From Pseudobacteroides cellulosolvens ATCC 35603 = DSM 2933 (GTDB lineage Bacteria > Bacillota > Clostridia > Acetivibrionales > DSM-2933): DNA of 64,000 bases. Shown one piece after another: positions 16,818 to 25,590 of the stretch. The stretch's first letter is position 1, and each line of letters begins with the position of its first letter. The stretch spans positions 4,474,001 to 4,538,000 of the forward strand of contig NZ_LGTC01000001.1 of assembly GCF_001262605.1 (NCBI RefSeq), read 5' to 3'. The translations under genes were made by a program, and so were the position numbers. A model generated the notes under the pieces. That model saw only the letters and a list, made by a program, of their open reading frames with translations. It made no database searches and had not been told where the DNA came from.

Positions 16818-16891
16818 ATTTGTATAAAATCCTACTAAAATATTTACTAAAAATAAAAAAAATATTGCTTATTCTTTTATGCACTTTTAAT

Positions 16892-17581
16892 TTAGACATT
16901 AAAAAATTTGGACAGCTGGAGTGTATCAACCGTTTCAATTCCGTTGGAAAACTTGTCATGCCTTGAGCATACTGCCATCTTATAGCCTGCCCCTATACCA
17001 TACTGCTTAAAAAACCATTCAGTATTATCATTTATATCTAATACACTAATTCCACCTTCATCCATCCTTATAGAAAAAGAATCCAGTGGAATAGATAAAC
17101 CTTTGCCGCAAGCTTTAATATAGCTTTCTTTCAGGGTCCAAAACTGAAAAAAATAATCAACCCTTTCACATATCTCTTTAGAATTGATAAAAGCAAATTC
17201 ATCCTTTGAAAAGAAGCGTTTAGCTATACCCATGTCAATCTGGCGTATTGTTTCAACATCAATACCCACAGGCAAGGAATCTGTCACACAGACAACCCAT
17301 TCACCCGAGTGAGATATATTAAAATGAAAATACGGAAATCCTTCCAATGAAGGCTTGCCATATTCATTAAGCTTAAATACTACTTCCACATTGGATATTT
17401 TTAACCTTGAACATATAGCATATCGGACTAATAAATCACCGAATAAAGCTCTCAGTGCATCCTCATGCATTCTAAACTTTTTTATCCTTGCTTGTTTTTC
17501 GCTGCTTACACATTGCAGCAGGTTTTCAAAATTATCTAATTTAGGATCTGATTGTATTTTTATAGCAAAAACCTCACTCAT
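16892..17581 (-). CDS. Sfp-type 4'-phosphopantetheinyl transferase
   Basis: 230 residues from ATG 17581, with TTTGGAGTG in front. A longer in-frame start at 17638 lacks a site. It is full length for the Sfp/Gsp class. Motifs: FNISHSGEW (about 106-114), VGIDVETI with the Mg-binding Asp and Glu (about 124-131), and FWTLKESYIKACGKGL (about 168-183). Such enzymes attach the phosphopantetheine arm to carrier proteins of fatty-acid, polyketide or peptide synthases. No synthase gene is in this window, so the partner is unknown. The gene is monocistronic. Confidence 0.9.
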   Translation of the reverse strand: MSEVFAIKIQSDPKLDNFENLLQCVSSEKQARIKKFRMHEDALRALFGDLLVRYAICSRLKISNVEVVFKLNEYGKPSLEGFPYFHFNISHSGEWVVCVTDSLPVGIDVETIRQIDMGIAKRFFSKDEFAFINSKEICERVDYFFQFWTLKESYIKACGKGLSIPLDSFSIRMDEGGISVLDINDNTEWFFKQYGIGAGYKMAVCSRHDKFSNGIETVDTLQLSKFFNV

Positions 17582-17730
17582 AGCAGACACTCCAAAAAGC
17601 AAAATATCTTTAATATCACATATAAATATAATATACATAAATTAGAAATGCAAATAAAGTTTCTCGTTATAAAAAATTTATTGTTAAAAAAAATGTATCT
17701 TTGTCGATATAATTGTAAGGAGGTGGCAAA

Positions 17731-18777
17731 ATGATGAAAGTTACCCAAACAGAAAATGACAAGAAGGTCTTGATAATCGATAAAGATAAGTCTGTTACGG
17801 GCATTTTGTCGAACAGGCTAAAAAGTGTTGGCATAAATGTACTTACTGCAGCTGATGAAGATAGTGCATTTGATGTTATTACAAAAAACCGACCGGATAT
17901 TATCCTTCTTGATATCTTTATGCAGTCAAAAAGTGGTGATGATCTTTTAAATGTTCTCACAATTAATCAGTTATCTTCCAATATACCAATTATCATACTT
18001 TCTTCAGCCATTGACGTTAATTCAAAGGTGTACGGATTTTTATCAGGTGCCAGCGATTATATTGTTAAGCCCTTCCGGTTTGCAGAAGTTTATGCACGAA
18101 TAAAAAACCAATTCAGAATTATATCCATGCAATGTGAGCTTGAGAAAAAGAATAAGGAGTTAATGGAAAAAAACCTACTTCTTCAGGAAATGACAATAAC
18201 AGACGGACTTACAGGGTTGTACAATAAAAGGTATATTTTAAACAGACTTGTAAGTGATATTACTCATGCAGCCAGATATAAGGAGCCCATATCCTTCATG
18301 ATGGTTGATATTGACCATTTCAAGCATATAAATGATACATACGGCCATTTAGCTGGTGATATTCTTTTAAAAAATGTTGCAGAGACCTTAAAAAACACAG
18401 TTAGGGATGTTGACATAGTTGCCAGATATGGTGGAGAAGAGTTCCTGATAGTAGTACCAAACGAAGATTTGCTTGGAACAAAAATGCTTGCCGAAAGGCT
18501 CAGACAAAAAATTGAAAGTACATCTTTTGTCATTGATAATAATGAATTGAGCATAACAATCAGTATTGGCGTAAAAAGTGCCAATATAACTTCAGATTCG
18601 GGTACAGAAGTTACAAAACTTATAGGTGAAGCTGACCTTGCATTACTAAAAGCCAAATCAAAGGGTCGCAACAGAGTTGAAGTATTTAACAGCAAACTTA
18701 TTGTCGAAAAAGCAAAAACCCAAACCCAAGAATCCCACAACTTCCAGAACAACTTATCTGCAAATATCACACATTAA
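17731..18777 (+). CDS. Response regulator with GGDEF diguanylate cyclase output
   Basis: 348 residues behind AAGGAGGTGG. An N-terminal receiver domain (about 12-130) has the acidic pair replaced by IDKDK, the phospho-acceptor Asp61 in LLDIF, and the conserved Lys in VKPF (about 112). A coiled linker (about 135-152) leads to a GGDEF domain (about 155-318) with DGLTGLYNKRY, VDIDHFKHINDTYGH and an intact active site RYGGEEF (232-238). It should make cyclic di-GMP when phosphorylated. No histidine kinase is adjacent. An inhibitory RxxD motif is not evident before the active site. Confidence 0.92.
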   Translation: MMKVTQTENDKKVLIIDKDKSVTGILSNRLKSVGINVLTAADEDSAFDVITKNRPDIILLDIFMQSKSGDDLLNVLTINQLSSNIPIIILSSAIDVNSKVYGFLSGASDYIVKPFRFAEVYARIKNQFRIISMQCELEKKNKELMEKNLLLQEMTITDGLTGLYNKRYILNRLVSDITHAARYKEPISFMMVDIDHFKHINDTYGHLAGDILLKNVAETLKNTVRDVDIVARYGGEEFLIVVPNEDLLGTKMLAERLRQKIESTSFVIDNNELSITISIGVKSANITSDSGTEVTKLIGEADLALLKAKSKGRNRVEVFNSKLIVEKAKTQTQESHNFQNNLSANITH

Positions 18778-18804
18778 ATAACAGCTTCATAACCTTAGTC
18801 ATAC

Positions 18805-18874
18805 ATGAGAATTATGATGTCTACATTTCCTTCTCTATTGGATTTCTAATATTATTAGGCGTCATAATTCTCAT
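18805..18874. repeat. 13-bp inverted repeat between convergent gene ends
   Basis: ATGAGAATTATGA (18805-18817) and TCATAATTCTCAT (18862-18874) with a 44-nt loop. The right arm overlaps the last codons of the PfkB gene. It may act as a weak bidirectional terminator. Confidence 0.3.
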
Positions 18875-19799
18875 AATACTCTATTTTACAATTATTCTTA
18901 TATTCTTCAATGGATTTTAAGCTTATCATTCCAATTTCCATAAACTGCGTGTTAGACACTGCACAAGCTGTTCCAAGCTTCATCATATCCTCCCTTGAAT
19001 ATCCATTTAGGAGGCCAAATGCTACACCAGCGGTCATCGAATCTCCTGATCCTATAGAATTGACAGCATTTATTCCGGGTGGTTTTATGTGCATTATGCT
19101 GGATTTATCGGCCATTATGGCCCCCTCAGCTCCCATTGAAGCTATTACAGATCCAACTCCAGAATCTAAAATACAAACACACGCCTTTATTATATCTTCT
19201 TTTGAGCTGATACTTTTCCCATAAACATAGGAAAGCTCCCTAAGATTGGGTTTGATAAAGTCCGGTCCTGCTTTTATGCCTTCTTTTAAAGTATCACCAC
19301 TTGCATCTAAAATTGTTTTAATTCCTAGGGGTTTTGCCATATCAAGCAGTGTTTTATAAAAATCCACAGGTATTCCGTCTGGAAGGCCTCCTGTGCATAT
19401 CAACACTTTTGTCCTTTTCAGTATATCCTTTAAATTACTAAGATATGAACATATATCAGCTTCCTTTATAAATGGTCCAAACTCTAATATTTCAGTTTCA
19501 GTCATACACGTATTGTCAATAACATTTATGTTTGTTCTTGTTTCTCCATCCACCCATATAAAGCTGTTTTCAATTCCATGACTTGTAATGCTGTCACATA
19601 TCCATTTACCAGTATCTCCAGCAAGAAAACCTGATGTAAAAACCTGTGCTCCTAAAACGGACAATACCCTTGATACATTTATCCCCTTGCCGCCAGCTGA
19701 CTTTATAATGTTTTTCACCCTGAACATTGATCCAACCTTAAATCCATCAACGAAATAAATTTTATCCAATGCAGGGTTAAGAGTAACTACAGTTATCAT
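18855..19799 (-). CDS. 1-phosphofructokinase family hexose kinase (PfkB)
   Basis: A 314-residue PfkB-fold kinase. Signatures: TLNPALDK at the N-terminus, GGKGINVSRVL (about 36-46), CTGGLPDGIP (about 129) and the C-terminal ATP/anion-hole motif NSIGSGDSMTAG (about 246-257) with the catalytic Asp. The N-terminal block and length fit the FruK/LacC subgroup, which phosphorylates fructose-1-P or tagatose-6-P. No PTS gene or DeoR regulator lies next to it, so the exact substrate is not settled. Confidence 0.88.
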   Translation of the reverse strand: MITVVTLNPALDKIYFVDGFKVGSMFRVKNIIKSAGGKGINVSRVLSVLGAQVFTSGFLAGDTGKWICDSITSHGIENSFIWVDGETRTNINVIDNTCMTETEILEFGPFIKEADICSYLSNLKDILKRTKVLICTGGLPDGIPVDFYKTLLDMAKPLGIKTILDASGDTLKEGIKAGPDFIKPNLRELSYVYGKSISSKEDIIKACVCILDSGVGSVIASMGAEGAIMADKSSIMHIKPPGINAVNSIGSGDSMTAGVAFGLLNGYSREDMMKLGTACAVSNTQFMEIGMISLKSIEEYKNNCKIEYYENYDA

Positions 19800-19922
19800 G
19801 ATATTTTCTATCCTCTTTATGATATTTTAGCAATCACTTTTAATATAATATGATGAAAATGCCATTAATCTAAATAATACCATATATCTTATATCATATA
19901 AATACCATAGTTTGTATAAAAT

Positions 19923-19964
19923 AAATAACGAACTGCATAATTGTTTTAAACCAGTTCGTTATTT
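19923..19964 (-). terminator. Terminator after the small-protein pair, possibly bidirectional
   Basis: A perfect 13-bp inverted repeat (AAATAACGAACTG and its complement) with a 16-nt loop, just past the stop codon of the 45-residue protein. Confidence 0.7.
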
Positions 19965-19972
19965 CCTTTTAG

Positions 19973-20110
19973 CTATTTATTTTTCTTTTTATTCCCTACT
20001 TCACGGTATTTATCAGCCATATCCTTGTCAATTTCGTTTTCACCAAGCTGATCATTTGCTACACTTGGCTCAACACCTTTATTTTTTTTGCCTTTTTTAT
20101 TATTATCCAC
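19973..20110 (-). CDS. Small charged protein (45 residues) sharing a motif with its neighbour
   Basis: A GTG start at 20110 behind AAGGAGGATAAAC and a 45-codon frame to TAG. The protein is very basic at both ends (DNNKKGKKNKG and GNKKKNK) with a central PSVANDQLGENEIDKDM. It shares P-S/T-V-A...ND-x-QLGEN with the next gene upstream. No signal peptide or membrane segment. Family not recognised; it could be a small spore or nucleoid-associated protein, but that is a guess. Confidence 0.6.
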   Translation of the reverse strand: MDNNKKGKKNKGVEPSVANDQLGENEIDKDMADKYREVGNKKKNK

Positions 20111-20171
20111 GTTTATCCTCCTTATATCTCTCCTGTTATTTTACAGTCATTATCCATACAGTATAACCTTA

Positions 20172-20351
20172 TTATTTGCTTCTTGGATCGTTTTCATCCC
20201 AAAACATCCTTATAACTTTTGTTGAATTGCCATTTTTTATGTCTTCCTTCGTTGCATTCTCCCCAAGCTGTTCATCATTAATCCCAGGTGCTACGGTAGG
20301 ACCAATACCAGACTTTCTATCTCTTACATGCTTTTTATTCCTAATTACCAT
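20172..20351 (-). CDS. Small protein (59 residues) with QLGEN motif
   Basis: ATG 20351 with GGAGGAG just upstream; 59 codons. The N-terminus is basic (VIRNKKHVRDRKSG), followed by IGPTVAPGINDEQLGENATKED and a C-terminal VIRMFWDENDPRSK. The central motif matches that of the 45-residue protein 61 bp downstream, so the two are likely paralogues in one transcript. I do not recognise the family. Confidence 0.6.
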   Translation of the reverse strand: MVIRNKKHVRDRKSGIGPTVAPGINDEQLGENATKEDIKNGNSTKVIRMFWDENDPRSK

Positions 20352-20475
20352 CTCCTCCTATCCACTATTAAAGGCCTTCCAAACTTGTAAGTACCTAATC
20401 ATTTTGCAACATATAAATAACGAATTTTAGAGATAACAAAATTTTATTCATTTCCAATAAATTTTCCATAACTAT

Positions 20476-20513
20476 AAATATAACGAACTATTTATAAATA
20501 GTTCGTTATATTT
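20476..20513. repeat. Perfect 38-bp palindrome
   Basis: AAATATAACGAACTATTTA followed directly by its reverse complement. The core AACGAACT is shared with the terminator stem at 19923-19964. It lies between the peptidoglycan-binding protein gene (downstream end) and the 59-residue protein gene. It may be a terminator for the former or a cruciform-prone site. Confidence 0.6.
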
Positions 20514-20572
20514 AACATATCCAATATTAATTAATATATTCAATATATATTAAAAGTGTTAGATTTATATTT

Positions 20573-21466
20573 TTAACGATTTCCTTCCAACCATCGAAGT
20601 GCTTCACTAACCTTATTCTGATGGTTTTTATCAACTTTATTGCTGCCATGGGTTTTGCTGTTATAAAAATGAATATCAAAGTGACCATTCATAGCATTGC
20701 CTTTGACTTTATCCAGATTAGTTCCAGCACCATACCCACCGCTTCTATATCCAACATGGGCATTTTCACCTGCACTGTCCAAGCCAGCATGAGGCATACC
20801 GGCCATAGATCCAGGTATTTTCATTCCGTTAACCGTTACAATAACTGCTCTTCTGCTCCAGCTCCACTGGCCGCCGTATATGTTTTTCATAATCTCTGTG
20901 TCCCTTTCGGTAAGGGGCTCACAATCTGCATGGTTATAGCCGTAACTTCTTTTAACATTAAAACTCATACCTGTTTCAATATCAAACACAGTCGCATCAG
21001 AGTCACGTGCAAAAATTTCCTCTACGCCGCCAAACCACGGAATTAAGTAACCAGTCCTGTCATCTCCGGCTCTTGAGGTAATCTTTTGTGTAGTTTTGAC
21101 CTGACTTTGAGTGCTGCTTAATACTTTTGCTGCTAAAGAAGTGCTTTTTTGTGCAATATTCACCTTTGATAAAGCATCGTTAATCGCTTTAAAGGTTTTT
21201 GCCCCAACAATTCCATCAGCTTTTAAGCCATATTTCTTTTGAAGCTTTAATACTGAGTTTTTAGTGATAGATCCAAAGTAACCGGTACTCTTGGCATTGA
21301 AAAATCCGGCTTTCCTTAAGTCGTTCTGGAGAGTGGTCACTGCTGCTCCCCTTGAGCCTTTATGCAAATTTAAAGATGAGGCTGAAGCATTGACAGGTGC
21401 TGCATAAATTGCTGCAGATAGTCCAATAACTGCAATAGAAGTTACTAAAGCTTTGCTGCTTATCAT
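20573..21466 (-). CDS. Secreted peptidoglycan-binding domain protein with uncharacterised C-terminal domain
   Basis: 297 residues from ATG 21466 (AGAGGGG upstream; an in-frame start at 21508 is less likely). Signal peptide about 1-30. A PG_binding_1 domain (about 32-98) has LHKGSRGAAVTTLQNDLRKAG and DGIVGAKTFKAI. After a Ser/Thr/Gln-rich linker (about 105-130) a C-terminal domain of about 165 residues contains a Y-G-Y-N-H-A-D-C segment, a W-S-W-S-R-R segment, MPHAG and GHFDIHFYNSKTHGSN. The conserved His/Asp/Cys residues suggest a metal or catalytic site, but I cannot name the fold. A cyclic-di-AMP riboswitch upstream points to a role in cell-wall or osmotic homeostasis. Confidence 0.8.
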   Translation of the reverse strand: MISSKALVTSIAVIGLSAAIYAAPVNASASSLNLHKGSRGAAVTTLQNDLRKAGFFNAKSTGYFGSITKNSVLKLQKKYGLKADGIVGAKTFKAINDALSKVNIAQKSTSLAAKVLSSTQSQVKTTQKITSRAGDDRTGYLIPWFGGVEEIFARDSDATVFDIETGMSFNVKRSYGYNHADCEPLTERDTEIMKNIYGGQWSWSRRAVIVTVNGMKIPGSMAGMPHAGLDSAGENAHVGYRSGGYGAGTNLDKVKGNAMNGHFDIHFYNSKTHGSNKVDKNHQNKVSEALRWLEGNR

Positions 21467-21527
21467 AAAATATACCCCTCTCTCAAAGTTTACATAATAT
21501 AATTCCACACCGCAGCAAATCCTTCTT

Positions 21528-21582
21528 AAAACAAAATCCCTTGCGATTTTACAACATTGATTGTTGTGGTGAAAAATTATAC
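21528..21582 (+). repeat. Dispersed repeat family B, copy 3
   Basis: AAACAAAATCCCTTGCGATT then TTACAACATTGATTGTTGTG and GTGAAAAATTAT. Hairpin 1 is AAATCNCNNGNGATTT and hairpin 2 is ACAAC...GTTGT. It lies between the riboswitch and the coding start of the peptidoglycan-binding protein, so it is part of that 5' UTR. Confidence 0.65.
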
Positions 21583-21597
21583 TTTTGGAAACTTTCT

Positions 21598-21718
21598 GCC
21601 TACGAGGTTAGTTGACGGGTTAGGTAGAAGAGACACCCCTTACGCTATGCGTAATTTACCCCAAAAATTAGGTCCCCCGCTTCTTATATCAGATTTTAAG
21701 AATTAGGCTATTTAATTT
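21598..21718 (-). promoter_or_regulatory. Cyclic-di-AMP riboswitch (ydaO/yuaA type)
   Basis: On the minus strand the order of conserved blocks matches the ydaO-yuaA consensus. It runs from a closing-stem strand GCCTA and GAAGCGGGGGACC through TTGGGGTAAATTA and a GC-poor hairpin (TTACGC...GCGTAA), then AAGGGGTGTCTCTTCTACC, CCCGTCAACTAACCTCGT and the closing strand TAGGC. In Firmicutes this OFF switch senses c-di-AMP and often controls cell-wall hydrolases or K+ transport, in keeping with the downstream gene. About 130 bp separate it from the start codon, with a family B repeat in between. Confidence 0.85.
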
Positions 21719-21919
21719 TAACACTATTAGTTTACATAATAAAGACGTAATTGGTGGGCATGAAAATAAACTTTTGTATACATACAAAAACATCAATTTG
21801 TGATTTTTTTATTCCACGCTATGAAGGATTTTTCCCATTTATATTGAATATACATAATTGAAGACAATTTTCACAAGCAGAAGTCCTTTCATACAAGCTT
21901 AGCTTTAATAATTCTATTG

Positions 21920-21964
21920 TATAGATACCGAACTGTAAGGTTATTTATCAGTTCGGTATCTATA
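21920..21964. repeat. 16-bp perfect inverted repeat carrying motif C
   Basis: TATAGATACCGAACTG (21920-21935) and CAGTTCGGTATCTATA (21949-21964) with a 13-nt loop, 114 bp upstream of the guanylyltransferase fusion. Each arm matches the motif CAGTTNNGTATCTATA found near 26644 and 47451. Confidence 0.55.
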
Positions 21965-22077
21965 ATGACATCTTTAAATGAATAATTGGGCAAGTTTAAT
22001 AAAGCTATAGTTTATACATCTTAATAAGTCTACTTGTTTTAGGGCATAATATTTATACTGGTGAAAGGGTGATCCTA

Positions 22078-24521
22078 ATGAAAGCAATAATTATGGCCGG
22101 AGGAGAAGGCTCAAGATTACGCCCGCTAACGTGCGATTTGCCTAAACCAATGGTCAATGTTGCAAACAAACCTATAATGGAGCATATTATTAACTTATTA
22201 AAGCTTTATGGCATAACTGAAATAGGTATCACACTAATGTATTTGCCCCAAAAGATACGTGACTACTTTGGTAATGGCTCCAGTTGGGGAGTAAACCTTC
22301 ACTACTTCACGGAGGATACTCCATTAGGAACTGCCGGCAGTGTTAAAAATGCCGGTGATTTTCTTGATGAAACTTTTGTTGTAATAAGCGGGGACTCTCT
22401 CACTAATATCAATCTTAAAAACGCTATCGAGTATCATTACGCAAAAAAGTCCAAAGCCACCATTATTCTGACAAAGGTTGATGTGCCTCTTGATTATGGT
22501 GTAGTACTAGCAGGTACCGATGGACAGATAGAAGGCTTTTTGGAAAAGCCAAGCTGGGAGAAGTTTTCAGTGATACGGTAAATACCGGTACATATATTTT
22601 AGAACCGGATGTTTTAGACTATTTCAGTCAGGGGAAAAAATATGATTTCAGCCAGGATTTATTCCCACTCATGCTAAAAAAGAAAGATCCCATTTATGGG
22701 TTTGTCACCCGTGACTATTGGTGTGATATTGGTGATCTACAAGCATATTTACAAGCACATTATGATATATTCCAGGGAAAAATAAATCTATTAAATGATT
22801 ATACAGAAATAAAAAAAGGGATTTGGGTAGGATCAGGTACACTTATTGAACCTAATGCCTTAATAAGCGGCCCCTGCATAATAGGAAATAATTGCCGCAT
22901 TTCTACCAGCACCGTTATTGAAGATATGTGTGTAATAGGGGACAATAACGTGATAGAGGGTGAAACCTCAATAAAACGAAGTATCATATGGGATAATAAT
23001 TATATAGAGTATGGTTCTCAAATAAGGGGTGCAATAATCTGTAACAAGGTTAATTTCAAGCACTATGTTTCCATATTTGAAAATGCTGTAATCGGAGACA
23101 AATGCATTGTTAATGAAAGGGCTATTATTAAGCCCGGTATAAAGATTTGGCCCCAGAAAACAATTGATCCCCTTGCAATAGTCGATAGAAATATAGTTTG
23201 GGGCTCCAAACACAACAAAACCATATTTGGGGAAAATGGTCTTTCGGGTATTATAAATGTCGATATATCACCTGAGTTTGCCGCACGTCTAGGTGCTGCT
23301 TACGGATCAATTTTTAAAAAGGGTTCCAAGGTTGTTGTAAGCTCCACTACATCCAATTCAGCCAGAATGTTCAAGCATGCCTTTGCATCTGGCATTCTCT
23401 CGGTTGGTGTAGAGGTTTTTAATCTTAGCAGCCTCTTAACACCCATATCACGGCATGCAATCAATTTTCTGTCCGTGGAGGGTGGAATACATGTAAAGCT
23501 TAGTAACGACAATCCCAATAAGCTGCGTGTAGATTTTATGGATTCAAAGGGAGCCAGCATAAGTCGTGTTACTGAAAGAAAAATTGAAAACGCATTTTTC
23601 AGAGAAGATTTTAGACGCTGCTCCGGCGAAGAAATAAGCAGACTTAATAATATTACTGATTTTAAAAATTATTATGTACGTTCTATATTAAACGATGTAA
23701 ATATTGATGCAATCAGGACTTTCCCTCAAAAAATATGCATCATTTCGCCTTCTGATTTTGTTATCTCTCTAGTAGTTCCAATGCTTCAGGATATAGGTTG
23801 CAAGGTTGCAAGCTTTTCTTCAGCCTTTAATGCACATGACAAAATAGTTGAAGAAATAGAAAAAAACAATGCTGATTTTGCTGCTTTTATTGACAGCAAT
23901 GGAGAGACTCTTTCTCTGATAGATAAATCCGGAAACATTATAAATGATGACTTGTTTCTTTCATTGACATCCCTTATAATGTTTAAGAATATTGCAAATT
24001 CAAAGGTTGTTGTTCCAATAACGGCACCATCGGTCATAGAGTCACTGGCCAAAAAATACAACGGTAATGTATTAAGGACTAAGACATCACCCCACGCTGT
24101 TATGGAGCAAATGTTAAATCATAATCTTCTAAAAAACAAGGAAAATGCATACCAGTTTTCGCTGAATTTTGATGCATTAGCCGGATTGGTTAAGATTATA
24201 GAATATTTATGCAAAAATAAAACACCCCTTACAGAGATCATGGAAGAAATACCTGCCTTTTACGTAAGTAAAAAAAAGATATTTTGTCCTTGGGAGTTAA
24301 AGGGTAAAGTTATGAGGACTTTGATCACCGAAAAAAGCGATGAAAAAGTAGAGCTTTTGGATGGAGTTAAGTTTATAATGGAAAATGGATGGGTACTTGT
24401 TTTGCCTGATGCTGATATGCCTCTATGCAGAGTATATTCGGAGGGCGATACACCGCAGATAGCCGAATCAATTTCGGAAAAGTATCTGACTAAAATAAGG
24501 ACTATAATTAATACAAGATAA
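22078..24521 (+). CDS. Mannose-1-phosphate guanylyltransferase / phosphomannomutase-like fusion, frameshifted in this sequence
   Basis: Starts at ATG 22078 (GAAAGGGTGAT upstream). The N-terminal nucleotidyltransferase has AGGEGSRLRPLT (7-18) and PKPM. Its frame breaks at 22556-22558, where GGG stands where GGGG would keep the frame (SWGEVFSDTVNTGTYI). With one base restored the protein is 814 residues, the usual length of this fusion. A left-handed hexapeptide region follows (about 250-370), then a phosphomannomutase-like part from about 395. In that part the catalytic T-A-S-H-N-P loop reads K-L-S-N-D-N-P and domain I reads SSTTSNSARM, so mutase activity is doubtful. The probable role is GDP-mannose or related sugar-nucleotide supply for surface glycans. 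The upstream hairpin carries motif C. Confidence 0.82.
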
Positions 24522-24539
24522 AAAGGTAAAAGGAGCAGT

Positions 24540-25487
24540 ATGCGTTCTATCACTGTAAGCAGCAAGTATATAAACAAAAAATTGGAATATGTGTTAAAAA
24601 GCGAGTTTCCCAATATGCCCATAAGTGCCATGTATAAGGCATTTAGGAAAAAAGATATACGTGTAAACGGCATCAGGGTAAAAGAAGATTATTTGGTTAA
24701 TCCGGGCTATAAAATAGATATATATATATCGGACAGCATAATTGACGGTAAGCCTCTAAAAAATGACTCTGAAATGAATATGGGATTCACCGTTGTGTAT
24801 GAGGATAGTAATATCCTTATTGTTAATAAAGATCAGGGTATACCGGTTCATCCGGACAGCGACCAGCAATATAATACACTAATTGATAATGTAAAATCCT
24901 ACTTGGAATTAAAGGGAGATTATTCTCCTAAAAATAAAAACACATTTGTTCCATCACTTTGCCACCGCCTTGATAGGAATACAGGCGGTCTTGTCATAAT
25001 TGCCAAAAACGAGGAAGCCTTAAAGACTATTCTTGATAAGATTAAAAATAAAGAGGTTAAAAAGTATTATCAGTGCCTTGTTCAGGGTCACGTTGAAAAA
25101 AAGTCGGAAACCCTAAAAGCATACCTTGAAAAGGATTCCAGGAAAAGTCGTGTCTTTGTAAGCGATGCAAAATCTAAAAACTCAGTTGAAATAATTACAA
25201 AATACCGAGTGCTTTCATATGAAACCAACTATACAAAACTTGAGGTTGAGCTGGTAACAGGCCGAACACACCAGATACGGGCCCACATGGCTTATATAGG
25301 CCATCCCATCCTGGGTGACGGAAAATATGGTTCCAATCAGTTCAATAAGAGTATGGGCATGAAAACCCAAGCTCTATGGGCATATAAGCTGTGCTTTGAC
25401 TTCACAGGCAAAAGCTGTCTTGATTATTTGAAAGGCAAAATTTTTGAGGTTGTTCCCGGATTCAGCCTGCCAAAAACAAAGATATAG
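24540..25487 (+). CDS. RluA family 23S rRNA pseudouridine synthase
   Basis: 315 residues, 18 bp after the fusion gene, RBS AAAGGAGC. An S4-like N-terminus (KAFRKKDIRVNGIRVKEDY, about 38-56) is followed by the synthase domain: VVYEDSNILIVNKDQGIPVHP (about 87), the catalytic-Asp motif CHRLDRNTGGL (about 140-150), and VTGRTHQIRAHMAYIGHPILGDGKYG (about 238-263). Length and the S4 domain fit RluC/RluD. The exact uridine target is not settled. Probably co-transcribed with the gene upstream; a strong terminator follows. Confidence 0.9.
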   Translation: MRSITVSSKYINKKLEYVLKSEFPNMPISAMYKAFRKKDIRVNGIRVKEDYLVNPGYKIDIYISDSIIDGKPLKNDSEMNMGFTVVYEDSNILIVNKDQGIPVHPDSDQQYNTLIDNVKSYLELKGDYSPKNKNTFVPSLCHRLDRNTGGLVIIAKNEEALKTILDKIKNKEVKKYYQCLVQGHVEKKSETLKAYLEKDSRKSRVFVSDAKSKNSVEIITKYRVLSYETNYTKLEVELVTGRTHQIRAHMAYIGHPILGDGKYGSNQFNKSMGMKTQALWAYKLCFDFTGKSCLDYLKGKIFEVVPGFSLPKTKI

Positions 25488-25523
25488 TCAATCTATAAGG
25501 AATTAATATTTTTATCACTATTT

Positions 25524-25575
25524 AGTAAAGGCTAAGGATGTATTGGTTTATTTAACAACATCCTTAGCCTTTACT
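25524..25575. terminator. Bidirectional terminator between convergent genes
   Basis: A perfect 18-bp stem (AGTAAAGGCTAAGGATGT and its complement) with a 16-nt loop, between the stop codons of the pseudouridine synthase (+) and the CAP protein (-). Confidence 0.85.
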
Positions 25576-25590
25576 GGTTTTCCATTAATA

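Noticed and set aside
17700..17712. TTTGTCGATA as a Spo0A box before the GGDEF gene
   Set aside because: It has one mismatch in the core, and no promoter could be placed relative to it.
18264..18770. Minus-strand open frame of 168 codons
   Set aside because: Antisense shadow of the GGDEF domain.
20546..20565. TATTAAAAGTGTTAG resembling the sequence at 45866
   Set aside because: Short and AT-rich; likely chance similarity.
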